Assembly (NCBI RefSeq): GCF_049059935.1
Contig: NZ_JBMGQR010000008.1
Coordinates: 37,429-101,428, forward strand
Direction of reading: 5' to 3'
DNA from: JAURVT01 sp049059935
GTDB lineage: Bacteria > Actinomycetota > Actinomycetes > Propionibacteriales > Nocardioidaceae
Length of the DNA: 64,000 nt
Below, one piece after another: positions 44,188-55,518 of the stretch. Positions within the stretch are counted from its first letter, which is position 1, and each line of letters starts with the position of its first letter. The position numbers and the translations under genes were made by a program. Under the pieces are notes generated by a model. It was given only the letters and a program-made list of their open reading frames with translations. It made no database searches and was not told where the DNA came from.

Positions 44188-44340
44188 ATGTCGAAGCGCT
44201 TCACCACCGTCCTGACCGTCCTCGCCGCCACCGCCGTGCTCGGCGTCGCCCCGGCCAGCATCGGCTCGTCCACCGCCTCCAACGGCGGCGGCAACACCGT
44301 CGTGAAGGACATCGCCGGGGGCCGCTGGGGCTGCTGCTGA
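44188..44340 (+). CDS. Secreted GCC-type small peptide 2 (50 residues)
   Basis: 50 codons. MSKRFTTVLTVLAATAVLG is a Sec signal; a plausible processed end is SNGGGNTVVKDIAGGRWGCC. Shares with peptide 1 the KR-x2-TT start, LTVLAAT, APAS, AS-x-GG, DIA and G-(K/R)-(Y/W)-GCC-stop. GAGGGAGAA lies 6-14 bases upstream in an almost identical leader. The stop is 46 bp from that of convergent regulator 2. Paralogue of peptide 1 in a duplicated module. Confidence 0.82.
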   Translation: MSKRFTTVLTVLAATAVLGVAPASIGSSTASNGGGNTVVKDIAGGRWGCC

Positions 44341-44386
44341 GCCACGGCCTCCCGTCTCGGGACGGGGGCCGCTCGGCGACGACCGC

Positions 44387-45814
44387 TCAGCGCAGGCTGA
44401 GGGTGACCCCGGGGCTCCGCTCGTCGGCCCGGTCGGCCCGGTCGGCCCGGTCGGTCTCGCGGGTCGGGGACGCGGGTCGGGCGCCCGGCACGATGCCGCC
44501 CTGGGCGGCGCGCACGCCTGCGGCGTCCACGGAGGCCTCGAGGGCCTCCATGCGGAGCTCGACGTCGCCGACCTGGCGGGCGAGCTCGGCCACGGCGCGC
44601 CACGTGCGGGACGCCTCACGGCGGGTGTCGACGCGGTCGGTGGCCACCGCGGCCTCGCGGGCCAGCGTCATGGCCTCGGCGGCGCGGCCGCGCAGCACCA
44701 GCACGTGGGCCTGCACGAGGTGCGCCGTGGCCCGGGCCGACACCGCGGACTCGCCGATCTCGTCGAGCAGCTGGTGCGCCTCGGCGAGGCGGAGGTCGGC
44801 GGCGTCGACGTCGCCGGCGGCGACGTCGCACTGGGCGAGGTGGACCAGGATCCTGGCACGCTCCCCGGTGGTGCCCTCGAGGTCGAGACCGTCGACGGCG
44901 GCCTGGAAGTGCTCGCGGGCGCGGTCGACGCCGTCGGGCGAGGCCAGCTCGAGCTGGACGACGCCGCAGCTGGCGTGCAGCCGGGCGAGGTTGCGCACGG
45001 CGTCGCTCTCGGAGAACACCGCGAGCGCCTGCTCGGACAACCGGACGGCGTCGTCGATGCGGCCGTCGTCGGCGGCGACCAGGCTCGCGTTCCACAGGGC
45101 GCCGCCCCGCACCTGCAGGGAGCCGGTGTCCTCGGCCCGGCGCGTGACGTTCTGGAGCAGCATGCTGGCGCGCGTGAGGTCGCCGCGCGCGGCGTAGGCG
45201 TCGGCGAGCGACACCGTCAGCATCATCTCCTCCTCGCGCACGGTCGGGCCGATGAGGCGCATGGCGCGCTCACCGAGGTCGATGGCGAGGTCCATGTCGC
45301 CAGCGTCCTTGTAGCAGCGCAGCAGCATGACCTGGGTGGAGAGCCACAGCTCGCGGGTGACGTCGGGGTCGAGCTGAGTGGCGAGGTCCTCGCCGATGGC
45401 GATGGCGCCGACCAGGTCGCCCTGGCCCTCGGTGGCGGCGGCCAGCAGCGACAGGGCGTCGAGCCGCTCGGACTCGTCGACGCCGACGTCGTCCAGCACG
45501 AGGCGCGCGTACTTCTCCGCCGACGCCGGGTTGCCGGCGCGGATGGCGATGCGGGCCCACTTGAGGTCGAGGTCGACCTCGGCGCGCGTGCGGGGCAGCA
45601 CCTCGCCGTCGAGGTCCTCGGTGAGACCGCGCGGGGACGTGCCGAGGCGCTCGGCCATGAGGGCGACGGCCTCGGCGCTCGGACGCCGCTTGCCGGCCTC
45701 GACGAGCGACACGTAGCTGGGCGAGAGCTCGTCGCCGCCCAGCTCGCGCTGGGACAGGCCGCGCTCGCGGCGCAGCTGCCTGATGCGGCCTCCCAGGGCC
45801 TCGACGTCAGCCAC
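44387..45814 (-). CDS. HTH-TPR regulator 2
   Basis: 475 residues, paralogue of regulator 1. XRE domain at about 8-60 (IRQLRRERGLSQRELGGDELSPSYVSLVEAGKRRPS), then TPR-like repeats with long stretches identical to regulator 1. The GTG at 45814 aligns exactly with the start of regulator 1 (VADVEALGGRIRQLR vs MPDVTGLGNRVRELR); an ATG at 45838 would add 8 residues. The C-terminal tail holds RADRADRAD, from a 9-bp tandem repeat. Probably receptor for peptide 2, by analogy. Confidence 0.88.
   Translation of the reverse strand: MADVEALGGRIRQLRRERGLSQRELGGDELSPSYVSLVEAGKRRPSAEAVALMAERLGTSPRGLTEDLDGEVLPRTRAEVDLDLKWARIAIRAGNPASAEKYARLVLDDVGVDESERLDALSLLAAATEGQGDLVGAIAIGEDLATQLDPDVTRELWLSTQVMLLRCYKDAGDMDLAIDLGERAMRLIGPTVREEEMMLTVSLADAYAARGDLTRASMLLQNVTRRAEDTGSLQVRGGALWNASLVAADDGRIDDAVRLSEQALAVFSESDAVRNLARLHASCGVVQLELASPDGVDRAREHFQAAVDGLDLEGTTGERARILVHLAQCDVAAGDVDAADLRLAEAHQLLDEIGESAVSARATAHLVQAHVLVLRGRAAEAMTLAREAAVATDRVDTRREASRTWRAVAELARQVGDVELRMEALEASVDAAGVRAAQGGIVPGARPASPTRETDRADRADRADERSPGVTLSLR
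44423..44454. repeat. 9-bp tandem repeat, about 3.5 copies
   Basis: Unit GTCGGCCCG, in the C-terminal coding part of regulator 2 (encodes RADRADRAD). Length multiple of 3, so copy number changes keep the frame. Confidence 0.8.
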
Positions 45815-46026
45815 CCTCGCCACCTGCCTTCCTGCCATGCCGACCACGTCCACCGGACGGGCGGCCCCCGGAGACGGCGCCAACCGTCTCGCTCCCGTCG
45901 ACAGGGTACTCAACAATGGGGAGCCTGGGGAGAGTCTGTGGTGGTCCGTCCGGGTCGGGCGTGTCGAGCCCCGTCCGGCTCCGGCCAGTAGCGTGGTGCT
46001 CCCACCTGCTGCCAGACGGAGGACCG

Positions 46027-46230
46027 ATGGACGTCCGCGAGTCCGAGATCACCTGCCCGCTGTGCGGCGCGCTGGCCACCGTGCGCTACTCGGCGGGCCT
46101 GCTGGAGGGCCAGCCCGCCGGGGTGGTCGACCACGACGACGACCCGGGCGCGGTGTGCCTGAGCGGCTGCCACGACGACCGCACCGAGGAGTTCCGCGAG
46201 GCCGTCACCACCCTGCTGCGCGGTGCGTGA
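46027..46230 (+). CDS. Small CPxC zinc-ribbon-like protein
   Basis: 67 residues. CPLCGA near the start, then CLSGCHDD near residue 45-50, could bind one zinc ion. The frame is open from 45916, but the ATG at 46027 has GGAGG 5 bases upstream. Divergent from regulator 2. Function unknown. Confidence 0.7.
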   Translation: MDVRESEITCPLCGALATVRYSAGLLEGQPAGVVDHDDDPGAVCLSGCHDDRTEEFREAVTTLLRGA

Positions 46231-46232
46231 GG

Positions 46233-47489
46233 TCAGAGCGTCTCGGACGCCGGCCGCTCGGCGGGCACGAACGACAGCGCCACCACGGCGAGCACCGCGG
46301 CCAGCGAGAACACGTAGAAGCCCCACGGGTACTCGATGCCGGCGGTGACGAGCACACCGGTGATGGACGGGCCGAGGATGGCGCCGAGGCGCCCCACGCC
46401 GGACGCGAAGCCGAGTGCCGTTCCCCGGGCGTCCGTAGGGTAGAGCTGGCCGACGAACGCGTAGACGAGCACCTGCGCGCTGAAGACGAAGAACCCCGTG
46501 ACGAAGACCGCGACGTACAGCAGCACCTGGGACTCCAGGCGGATGCTGAGCGCGGCCAGGAAGACCGCGGCGAGCGCGAACCACGCGAGCACGCTGGGCT
46601 TGTTGCCGCGGGCGTCGGAGACCCGGCCGCCGACGACCAGCCCGGCGACCGCGCCGACGTTGAGCACGAGCAGCAGGCCGAGGGACGCACCCACCTCGTA
46701 GCCGGCGGCCCTCATGATCGTCGGCAGCCAGGTGTTCAGGCCGTAGACGAGCAGCAGCCCCATGAACGACGCCACCCACAGGCCGATGCTGATCCGCAGG
46801 TAGCGCCCGCGCAGCAGGGCCGCCACGGGTGCGCTGGCCACCTGGGTGCCCGCCGCCCCGGCCTCGCGCGCCCGCAGGTACGCCTCGGACTCGGGCAGCC
46901 TCGCCCACATCAGCGGCACCGACACCAGGCCCGCCACCCCGCCGACGACGAACAGCGAGCGCCAGTCCAGGCCGAGCTCCTGCACCAGGAGCAGGGCGAG
47001 CAGGGCCGTCAGGACGGCGCCGACGTGGTAGCCGGTCATGGTGCGGGTGACGGCTGCGCCGGCGCGTCCGTCGGGCGAGGCCTCGCTCATGAAGGCGAGC
47101 GCGATCGGCAGGCACCCGCCCAGGCCGAGACCGGCGAGGAAGCGCAGCGCGACGAAGACCTCGAGCGTCGGGGCCACCGCGATGAGCAGGGTGAACAGAG
47201 AGAAGCTCGCGACGCAGGCGATCAGCGTCCGGCGGCGGCCGAAGCGGTCGGTGAGGGGCCCGATCGACAGGGCGCCCAGGCCGACGCCGACCAGGCCGAC
47301 GGTCGCGGCGAGCGTCGCGGACGCCGGGTCGAACCCGAGGTCGCCGGTCTCGATCAGCGTCGGGATGACGGCTCCGAGGACGACGAGGTCGAACCCGTCG
47401 AAGGCCACGGCCAGCCAGCACAGGGCCACCGCCCAGCCGTGCGAGGCCGGGACGCGTCCGGTGGTCGATGCGGTCTGCTCGGTGCTCAT
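46233..47489 (-). CDS. MFS transporter of the aromatic acid:H+ symporter type
   Basis: 418 residues, 12 helices. LAVAFDGFDLVVLGAVIPTL, GPLTDRFGRRRTL (loop 2-3) and LYPTDARGTALGFASGVGRLGAILGP are typical of PcaK/BenK-like AAHS carriers. Likely takes up an aromatic or other carboxylic acid; no catabolic genes are adjacent. Convergent with the zinc-ribbon gene, 2 bp apart. Confidence 0.87.
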   Translation of the reverse strand: MSTEQTASTTGRVPASHGWAVALCWLAVAFDGFDLVVLGAVIPTLIETGDLGFDPASATLAATVGLVGVGLGALSIGPLTDRFGRRRTLIACVASFSLFTLLIAVAPTLEVFVALRFLAGLGLGGCLPIALAFMSEASPDGRAGAAVTRTMTGYHVGAVLTALLALLLVQELGLDWRSLFVVGGVAGLVSVPLMWARLPESEAYLRAREAGAAGTQVASAPVAALLRGRYLRISIGLWVASFMGLLLVYGLNTWLPTIMRAAGYEVGASLGLLLVLNVGAVAGLVVGGRVSDARGNKPSVLAWFALAAVFLAALSIRLESQVLLYVAVFVTGFFVFSAQVLVYAFVGQLYPTDARGTALGFASGVGRLGAILGPSITGVLVTAGIEYPWGFYVFSLAAVLAVVALSFVPAERPASETL

Positions 47490-47579
47490 CGCCAGATCAT
47501 GGCGGGCCGCACGCCCACCGCGCCAGTCGCCCCGCGCCCGGGAGGAGCCGGGACCGCCCGGTGGAGGGACACTGCTGAC

Positions 47580-48149
47580 GTGCCCGCACTGGTGACGCCG
47601 ACGGTGGACGTCCACGCGTCGTTCCTCGTGTCCGCGCAGGAGTACCTCGACGAGGGTCGACGGCAGCCGTACGACCACGCCTCCCCCGACCGCGACCTGG
47701 CGGCCCAGGTCGAGCGGTGGCGCACGCCCGACGGCTTCGCCGACTACGTCGCGCACCTGGTGGCCGACGCGGTCGAGGACGAGACCCGTCCGCCGGGCAT
47801 CGTGCCGAGCACCACGCTGTGGTGGGTCGACGGCTCCGAGTACCTGGGACGCATCCAGGTGCGGCACCGGCTCTCGACGTGGCTGCGGGAGTGGGGCGGG
47901 CACGTCGGGTACGACGTCCGCCCGTCGGCCAGGCGACGCGGTCACGCCACCGCGATGCTCGCCGCCGCCCTGCCGGTCGCCCACCGCCTCGGCCTCGACC
48001 CGGTCCTCGTCACCTGCGACGAGCCCAACGTCGCGTCACGTCGGGTGATCGAGGCCAACGGCGGGGTGCTCGAGGACGTCCGCACCGCCCCCGGCGTGCC
48101 GCCCAAGCTCCGCTTCTGGGTCCCGACCTCGCCGCCCGGAGCCCGTTGA
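47580..48149 (+). CDS. GNAT family N-acetyltransferase
   Basis: 189 residues. GHVGYDVRPSARRRGHATAMLAAALP carries the acetyl-CoA loop and CDEPNVASRRVIEANGG the late helix, as in the YjbC/RimJ-like group PGAP calls GNAT. GTG at 47580 with GGAGGG upstream. Divergent from the MFS gene. Confidence 0.88.
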   Translation: MPALVTPTVDVHASFLVSAQEYLDEGRRQPYDHASPDRDLAAQVERWRTPDGFADYVAHLVADAVEDETRPPGIVPSTTLWWVDGSEYLGRIQVRHRLSTWLREWGGHVGYDVRPSARRRGHATAMLAAALPVAHRLGLDPVLVTCDEPNVASRRVIEANGGVLEDVRTAPGVPPKLRFWVPTSPPGAR

Positions 48150-48202
48150 CCTCCGGCCGAGTCGCCTCCCGGGCCCGCACCCTGCCGACGGAGCCGGAGG
48201 TC
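48148..48202. terminator. Weak inverted repeat between convergent genes
   Basis: GACCTCCGGC (48148-48157) and GCCGGAGGTC (48193-48202), 35-base loop. Weak but correctly placed. Confidence 0.35.
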
Positions 48203-48221
48203 GACGCGGGTGGTCGGGCGC

Positions 48222-49712
48222 TCAGAGCCTCCGCAGGCGCTTGTCGGTGAGCAGACGCCTCGCGGCGCGGTGGAAGTCGCGCTCGACGCGGGTGTCGTCG
48301 CTCTCGGTGCGGGCGTGCACCCGCCCGAGGACGAAGGCCGCGTCGGCGGTGCCGGCGTGGCCGAGGTGACGGAACCAGCGTCCGGCCCGCCGGGCGTCGA
48401 GGTGGTCGCCGAGGACGGTCTGGAGGCCCTTGGACCGGCGCACCACGCGTCGCACCCCCGGCTCGGCCGGGAGCAGCACCTCCAGGGCGTACCGCAGTCG
48501 CTTGGCCGACTTGCGGACGTGGTGCAGCGCCTCCTCGTGCTCGGCCTGGGTGAGGACGCGTCCGGCGTCGCGCACGGCCCGGCGCAGGCGTCGCCGCGGC
48601 TTGCGGCACAGGCGTCCGAGCTCGTCGGCGGCCCTGCGGCGGGCGAGCGACGTCCAGGGCGGGTCGACGAGCAGCTGCTCGAGCCCGGCGAGCAGGGCGG
48701 CGTGACGGCGGGAGTCCAGCGCCCGTCGGGCGCGGTCGCGCGCCGTGGCCTCGGCGTCGTCCAGGTGCTCGCGGGCCAGCAGACGGGCAGGACCGGTGGC
48801 GAGCGCGTCGGGCTCGGCGTCGAGCGCGGCCACGACCGACTTGCGCGCCACCTCCACGTCACGCAGGTCGCCGAGCTCCTGGCCCAGCCAACGGAGCTCG
48901 GCCTGCAGGTGGCGGGCGCGGTCCTCGTCGAGCAGCGGGCGGTAGACCGTCAGCGCCGCACGGAGGCGACGGGACGCGACCCGCACGTCGTGGACGCTCT
49001 CGCCGGCCACGCGGTGCCCGAGGTCGGCCCGCACGAGGACGTCCCGGTGCTCCAGCAGGTACGCGTGCAGGTGGGCGCCGGCGGTCCGCCGACGCAGCCC
49101 GGACGACGGCGGCGCGGGCTCGTCCGGGACGCCCAGCGCCCGGCGGATCTTGGACGACGACGTCGACCGCACGATGCCGGCGACCGCGAGGGAGGCCTCG
49201 ACGTCGTCGAGCACGTCCGGACCGCCGTCGACCAGCTCGACCTCGATCTCGCGCCACCCCGGGTGCGTGTCTCCTCCGGGGAGGTCCACCACCACGGTGT
49301 CGTCGCAGACGACCGCGAGCACCTCGCCGTCGGCGCCGAGGAGGCGACGGGTGGTGCGGGTGGTGCGCAGGTCGGCGACCCCGACGAGCGGCGCGCCCGC
49401 GGTGAGGCCGGCGACGAGCCGGGCCAGCGGGGCGGGGACGCGTCGGGTGCGGCCGGCCGGCCGCTGCAGCTCGGTGCGGGAGTCGGTGTCGACCGCGAGC
49501 TTGAGGTGCCAGCCCGCGTCGTCGCCGCCGAGCCGCCGCCGCAGCGACACCCCCGCCCTCGCGAGCGCGTAGGTCTCGGTGTCGAGGTAGGCGGTGGTGA
49601 GCTCGGTGGTGACCGACGGCCCCACGTCGGCGACGAGCCCGCCGACCAGCGGCGGCACCGCCGTGGTCTCGTCGACGTCGTAGGTGCGCTCGACCTCGTG
49701 CAGGACCGTCAT
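48222..49712 (-). CDS. CYTH and CHAD domain protein
   Basis: 496 residues. N-terminal CYTH (about 1-200; EVERTYDVD is the ExExK-type start, then LKLAVDTDSRTELQR) binds triphosphates. C-terminal CHAD (about 215-490) is helical and rich in conserved His and Arg (VHDVRVASRRLRAALTVYRPLL, HHVRKSAKRLRYALEVL) and binds polyphosphate. Probably a polyphosphate-associated protein. Note the CYTH motif is EVERTY, lacking the usual final Lys. Confidence 0.9.
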   Translation of the reverse strand: MTVLHEVERTYDVDETTAVPPLVGGLVADVGPSVTTELTTAYLDTETYALARAGVSLRRRLGGDDAGWHLKLAVDTDSRTELQRPAGRTRRVPAPLARLVAGLTAGAPLVGVADLRTTRTTRRLLGADGEVLAVVCDDTVVVDLPGGDTHPGWREIEVELVDGGPDVLDDVEASLAVAGIVRSTSSSKIRRALGVPDEPAPPSSGLRRRTAGAHLHAYLLEHRDVLVRADLGHRVAGESVHDVRVASRRLRAALTVYRPLLDEDRARHLQAELRWLGQELGDLRDVEVARKSVVAALDAEPDALATGPARLLAREHLDDAEATARDRARRALDSRRHAALLAGLEQLLVDPPWTSLARRRAADELGRLCRKPRRRLRRAVRDAGRVLTQAEHEEALHHVRKSAKRLRYALEVLLPAEPGVRRVVRRSKGLQTVLGDHLDARRAGRWFRHLGHAGTADAAFVLGRVHARTESDDTRVERDFHRAARRLLTDKRLRRL

Positions 49713-49773
49713 GCCCAGGACCCTGCCAGAGACGGGTGAACGGGGCCCGACGACGGAGGGCGGGTGGAGCGCG

Positions 49774-49905
49774 AGGCGGGACGCCGGGCGTCAGCGAGCG
49801 CCTCTGAGGCGTCCGGCGCCCGGCTGGCCAGGCGCGACGGGCGACGGCGAGCTGGGTTCGCTCGTCGAGCCCGGCGCAACGCAGCCAGGCGGGATGCCGG
49901 GCGTC
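49774..49905. repeat. 19-bp direct repeat pair in 193-bp gap
   Basis: 49774-49792 and 49887-49905 differ at one base (AGGCGGGAC/TGCCGGGCGTC). The second copy touches the LLM gene stop. Between them is CGCCCGGCTGGCCAGGCGC. No gene seen in 49713-49905. Confidence 0.55.
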
Positions 49906-50880
49906 TCAGAGGGCTTCGGCGAGCTTCGCCACGGCGAGATCGGCGTCGTCGCCGACGGGGACGAGCACCACGCTGGACGCGCCGGCGTCGTGGAGGTCGG
50001 CGATGCGGGCGCGGGCCTGGTCGGGCGTGCCGACGACGGCCAGCTGGTCGACCCAGGCGGCGGGGAGCCCGGCCGCGAACGCCTCGGCGTCGGGCGAGCG
50101 GTCGCGCAGCGCCCGCAGGTCGGAGGCGAACGGGAGCGGGTCGACGTGCGGCGCCCAGTCGGGCTCGCCCACCACGGCGAGCGCGGGACGGACGGCGTCG
50201 CGTGCAGCGTCGGCGTCGTGGTCGACGACCGCGAGGTTGTAGGCGACGAGGCGGTGCGGGCCGGTGGCGCCGATGGCGGCGCGTGCGGCGCGCAGGTACT
50301 CGGGCGTCACCGGCTCGGCGAGCACGGTGCCGTCGGCCACGCGCCCGGCCACCGCCAGCGAGCGGGGGCCGCGCACGCCGGCGAGCACGCGCGGCACGTG
50401 CGTCGGGGGCAGCTCGAGCGCGAACCCGTCGAGGCTGACGTGGTCGCCGGCGACGTCGGCCTTCTTGCCGTGCAGGATCGTGCGGACGGCCGCCAGGTGC
50501 TCCTCGAGCAGGCCGAGCGGGCTGGACGTCGACGCCCCCACCTGCGACATCCAGGCGGGCATGCCGTGGCCGATGCCCACGTCGACGCGGCCCGGGAACA
50601 GCTCGGCGAGCGTCGCGACCTCCATCGCGGCGAAGGCGGCGTTGCGGGCCGCCGCCGGGAGGATGCCCAGGCCGACGCGCAGCGTGGTGGTCGACGCGAG
50701 GACGGTGGCCGCCTGTGCGACGCCGCCGCGGAACCCGGCGTCCTCGACGACCCACAGCTCGTCGAAGCCGAGCGCCTCGACGCGTCGACCGAAGCCGACC
50801 AGCTGCTCCGCGGGGAGGTCGCGTGGCAGCACGACCCCCACCGACAGGTCCGGACCGTCCTCGGGCACGACCTCGCTCAT
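49906..50880 (-). CDS. LLM-class flavin-dependent oxidoreductase
   Basis: 324 residues of the luciferase-like TIM-barrel family; in actinobacteria often uses F420. LGFDELWVVEDAGF, GIGHGMPAWM and VGTPDQARARIADLHDAGASSVVL are the family landmarks. ATG at 50880. Monocistronic, divergent from glgX. Substrate unknown. Confidence 0.88.
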   Translation of the reverse strand: MSEVVPEDGPDLSVGVVLPRDLPAEQLVGFGRRVEALGFDELWVVEDAGFRGGVAQAATVLASTTTLRVGLGILPAAARNAAFAAMEVATLAELFPGRVDVGIGHGMPAWMSQVGASTSSPLGLLEEHLAAVRTILHGKKADVAGDHVSLDGFALELPPTHVPRVLAGVRGPRSLAVAGRVADGTVLAEPVTPEYLRAARAAIGATGPHRLVAYNLAVVDHDADAARDAVRPALAVVGEPDWAPHVDPLPFASDLRALRDRSPDAEAFAAGLPAAWVDQLAVVGTPDQARARIADLHDAGASSVVLVPVGDDADLAVAKLAEAL

Positions 50881-51041
50881 GGCGAGGGATCGTACACATC
50901 CCGGGCGTGTCGCACCGGGAGGCCTCCCTGCGACGCAGGCCACCCTCGTCCGAGGTGCTGGCCACCCCCGCCCCCTCCTACGATGTGCCAGAGCACCGGT
51001 CGTCTGGACCACCACGCGCACACCGAGCGATGAGGAGCACG

Positions 51042-53130
<2,089 letters not shown>

Positions 53131-53138
<8 letters not shown>

Positions 53139-55518
53139 CGTCCGGCCCCTGACGGGCACCTACCGGCTCCAGCTGCACGCCGACTTCGACCTCGCCGACG
53201 CCGCGGCGGTCGTCCCGTACCTGGCCGACCTCGGGGTGTCGCACCTGTACCTCTCCCCCGTGCTGCAGGCCGCGCCCGGCTCGATGCACGGCTACGACGT
53301 CGTCGACCACACCCGCGTCTCGGCCGACCTCGGCGGCGAGGAGGCGCTCGTCGCGCTGTCCGAGCGCGCCCACGAGCACGGGCTCGGCGTCGTCGTCGAC
53401 GTCGTCCCCAACCACATGGCCCTGCCCGAGCCGCTGCACCTGAACGCGCCGCTCTGGCAGACGCTGATGCTGGGCCGCGAGTCGCCCACCGCGCACTGGT
53501 TCGACGTCGACTGGGATCTCTGCGACGGACGCATCGGCCTGCCCGTGCTGGGCGACCCGCTCGCCGAGACCCTCGAGGCCGGCCTGCTGAGCATCGACGA
53601 GCACGAGGGCGCGCCCGTCGTCCGCTACTACGACCAGGTCTTCCCCGTCGCGCCCGGCACCGGCGAGGGCAGCGTCGCCGAGGTGCTCGATCGCCAGCAC
53701 TACCTGCTCGCCGGGTGGCGGCAGAAGGCCGACGTCCTGGGCTACCGGCGCTTCTTCGACGTCGACACGCTCGTCGCCGTCCGCGTCGAGCTCGACAATG
53801 TCTTCGACGAGACGCACGCGCTGCTCGTCGACCTGCACCGCCGCGGCGTCGTCGACGGCTTCCGCATCGACCACCCCGACGGCCTCGCCGACCCCGAGGG
53901 CTACTTCGCCCGTCTCGCCGAGGCCACCGACGGTGCCTGGGTCGTCGCCGAGAAGATCCTCGAGGGCGACGAGCCGCTGCCCGCCGACTGGGCCGTCGCC
54001 GGCACCACCGGCTACGACGCGACCAAGGTCGTCCAGACCGTGTTCTCGCCGCCCACCGGCGCCGAGATCGACGAGCTCTGGCGCGGCCTGGACGGCGCCG
54101 ACCCCGACCTGCACGCCGTCGAGATCGAGTCCAAGGCGCTCGTCCTCGACGACCTCCTGCAGCCCGAGGTGCAGCGCCTGACGCGTCGCGCCGTCGCCGC
54201 GTCCGAGGCCGCCGGCACCCCGCTGGAGACCGCGAAGGTCGACGCCGCCCTGCGCGCGCTGCTCGTCCAGACCGAGGTCTACCGCGCCTACCTGCGCCTC
54301 GACGTGCCCGCCGACGACCTCGCCCGTGGACGGATCGCGCACCTGCGCGAGCTCGCGTCCGCCGCCGAGCCCGACCTCACCGACACCCTCGACGTGCTGT
54401 GCGACCTGCTGCTCGACAGCACGTCCACCGACCCCGACACCCGCGACCTCGTCGTCCGCTTCGGACAGGTGTGCGGACCCGCGATGGCCAAGGGCGTCGA
54501 GGACACCACGTTCTACCGCTGGCACCGGCTCGTGGCGCTCAACGAGGTGGGCGGCGACCCGCTGTCGCTGGACGACCCCGACCCGCGCGCCCTGCACACG
54601 TGGGCGTCGCGGCAGCTCGCCACGCACCCGCACGGCATGACCACGCTCTCCACCCACGACACCAAGCGCAGCGAGGACGCCCGCGCCCGGCTGCTCGCCG
54701 CGGCCGAGGACGTCGACGGCTGGCGGGCGATCTGGACGCCGGTGCGCGAGCAGGCGATCCGGCTCGGCGTCGACGAGCCCACCGCCTACTTCGTGCTGCA
54801 GACCGCGGTCGCGGTGTGGCCGGTCGGCACCGACCGGCTGGACGGCTACCTCGACAAGGCCGTCCGCGAGGCCAAGCAGCGCACCGCGTGGGTCGACGGC
54901 GACGAGGACTACGAGCGCCGCGTCCGCGAGCTCGGCGCCCTGGTCGCCGGCGACGACGGCATCGGCGCGACGATCGGCCACTGGGTGGGCGACCTCGCCG
55001 AGGGCGTCCGCGCCACCACCCTCGGCGCCAAGCTCCTGCAGCTGACCCTGCCCGGCGTCCCCGACGTCTACCAGGGCTGCGAGGCCGTCGAGCTCGCCCT
55101 CGTCGACCCCGACAACCGCCGACCGGTCGACTACGACCTGCGCCGCGAGCGGCTCGCCCGCCTCGACGGCGGGCAGGCCCCGTCCGACCTGGACGACGAG
55201 AAGACCTGGGTCACCGCCCAGGCGCTGCGGCTGCGACGCGACCGTCCGCGCTCGTTCGGGTCCGACGCCACCTACCGTGCGCTCGACACCGGCTCCACCC
55301 ACGCGGTGGGCTTCGTGCGCGACGAGGCGGTGGCCGTCGTCGCCACCCGCTGGGCGTGGACGCTGCGTCGCGACGGCTGGGGCGAGTCGGCGCTCGAGCT
55401 GCCCGTGGGCCGCTGGGTCGACCTGCTCGGCGGCGCCACCTACGACGGCGGCTCGATCGCCTGCCAACGGCTGCTGGCCTCGCGGCCCGTCGCACTGCTC
55501 GTCCGGGAGGACACGTGA
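53131..55518 (+). CDS. treY: Maltooligosyl trehalose synthase
   Basis: 795 residues. Isomerises the terminal alpha-1,4 bond of maltodextrin to alpha,alpha-1,1. GTYRLQLHADFDLADA at the start, DVVPNHMAL, GFRIDHPDGL (nucleophile), VVAEKILEGDE and STHDTKRSEDARAR are TreY-specific. GTG at 53131, 8-bp overlap with glgX. Confidence 0.96.

Noticed and set aside
42396..44340. GCC peptides as lasso or lanthipeptide precursors
   Set aside because: No modifying enzyme, protease or transporter gene nearby; Sec-type signals are present instead.
44423..44454. CRISPR-like repeats
   Set aside because: 9-bp units without spacers inside a coding region.
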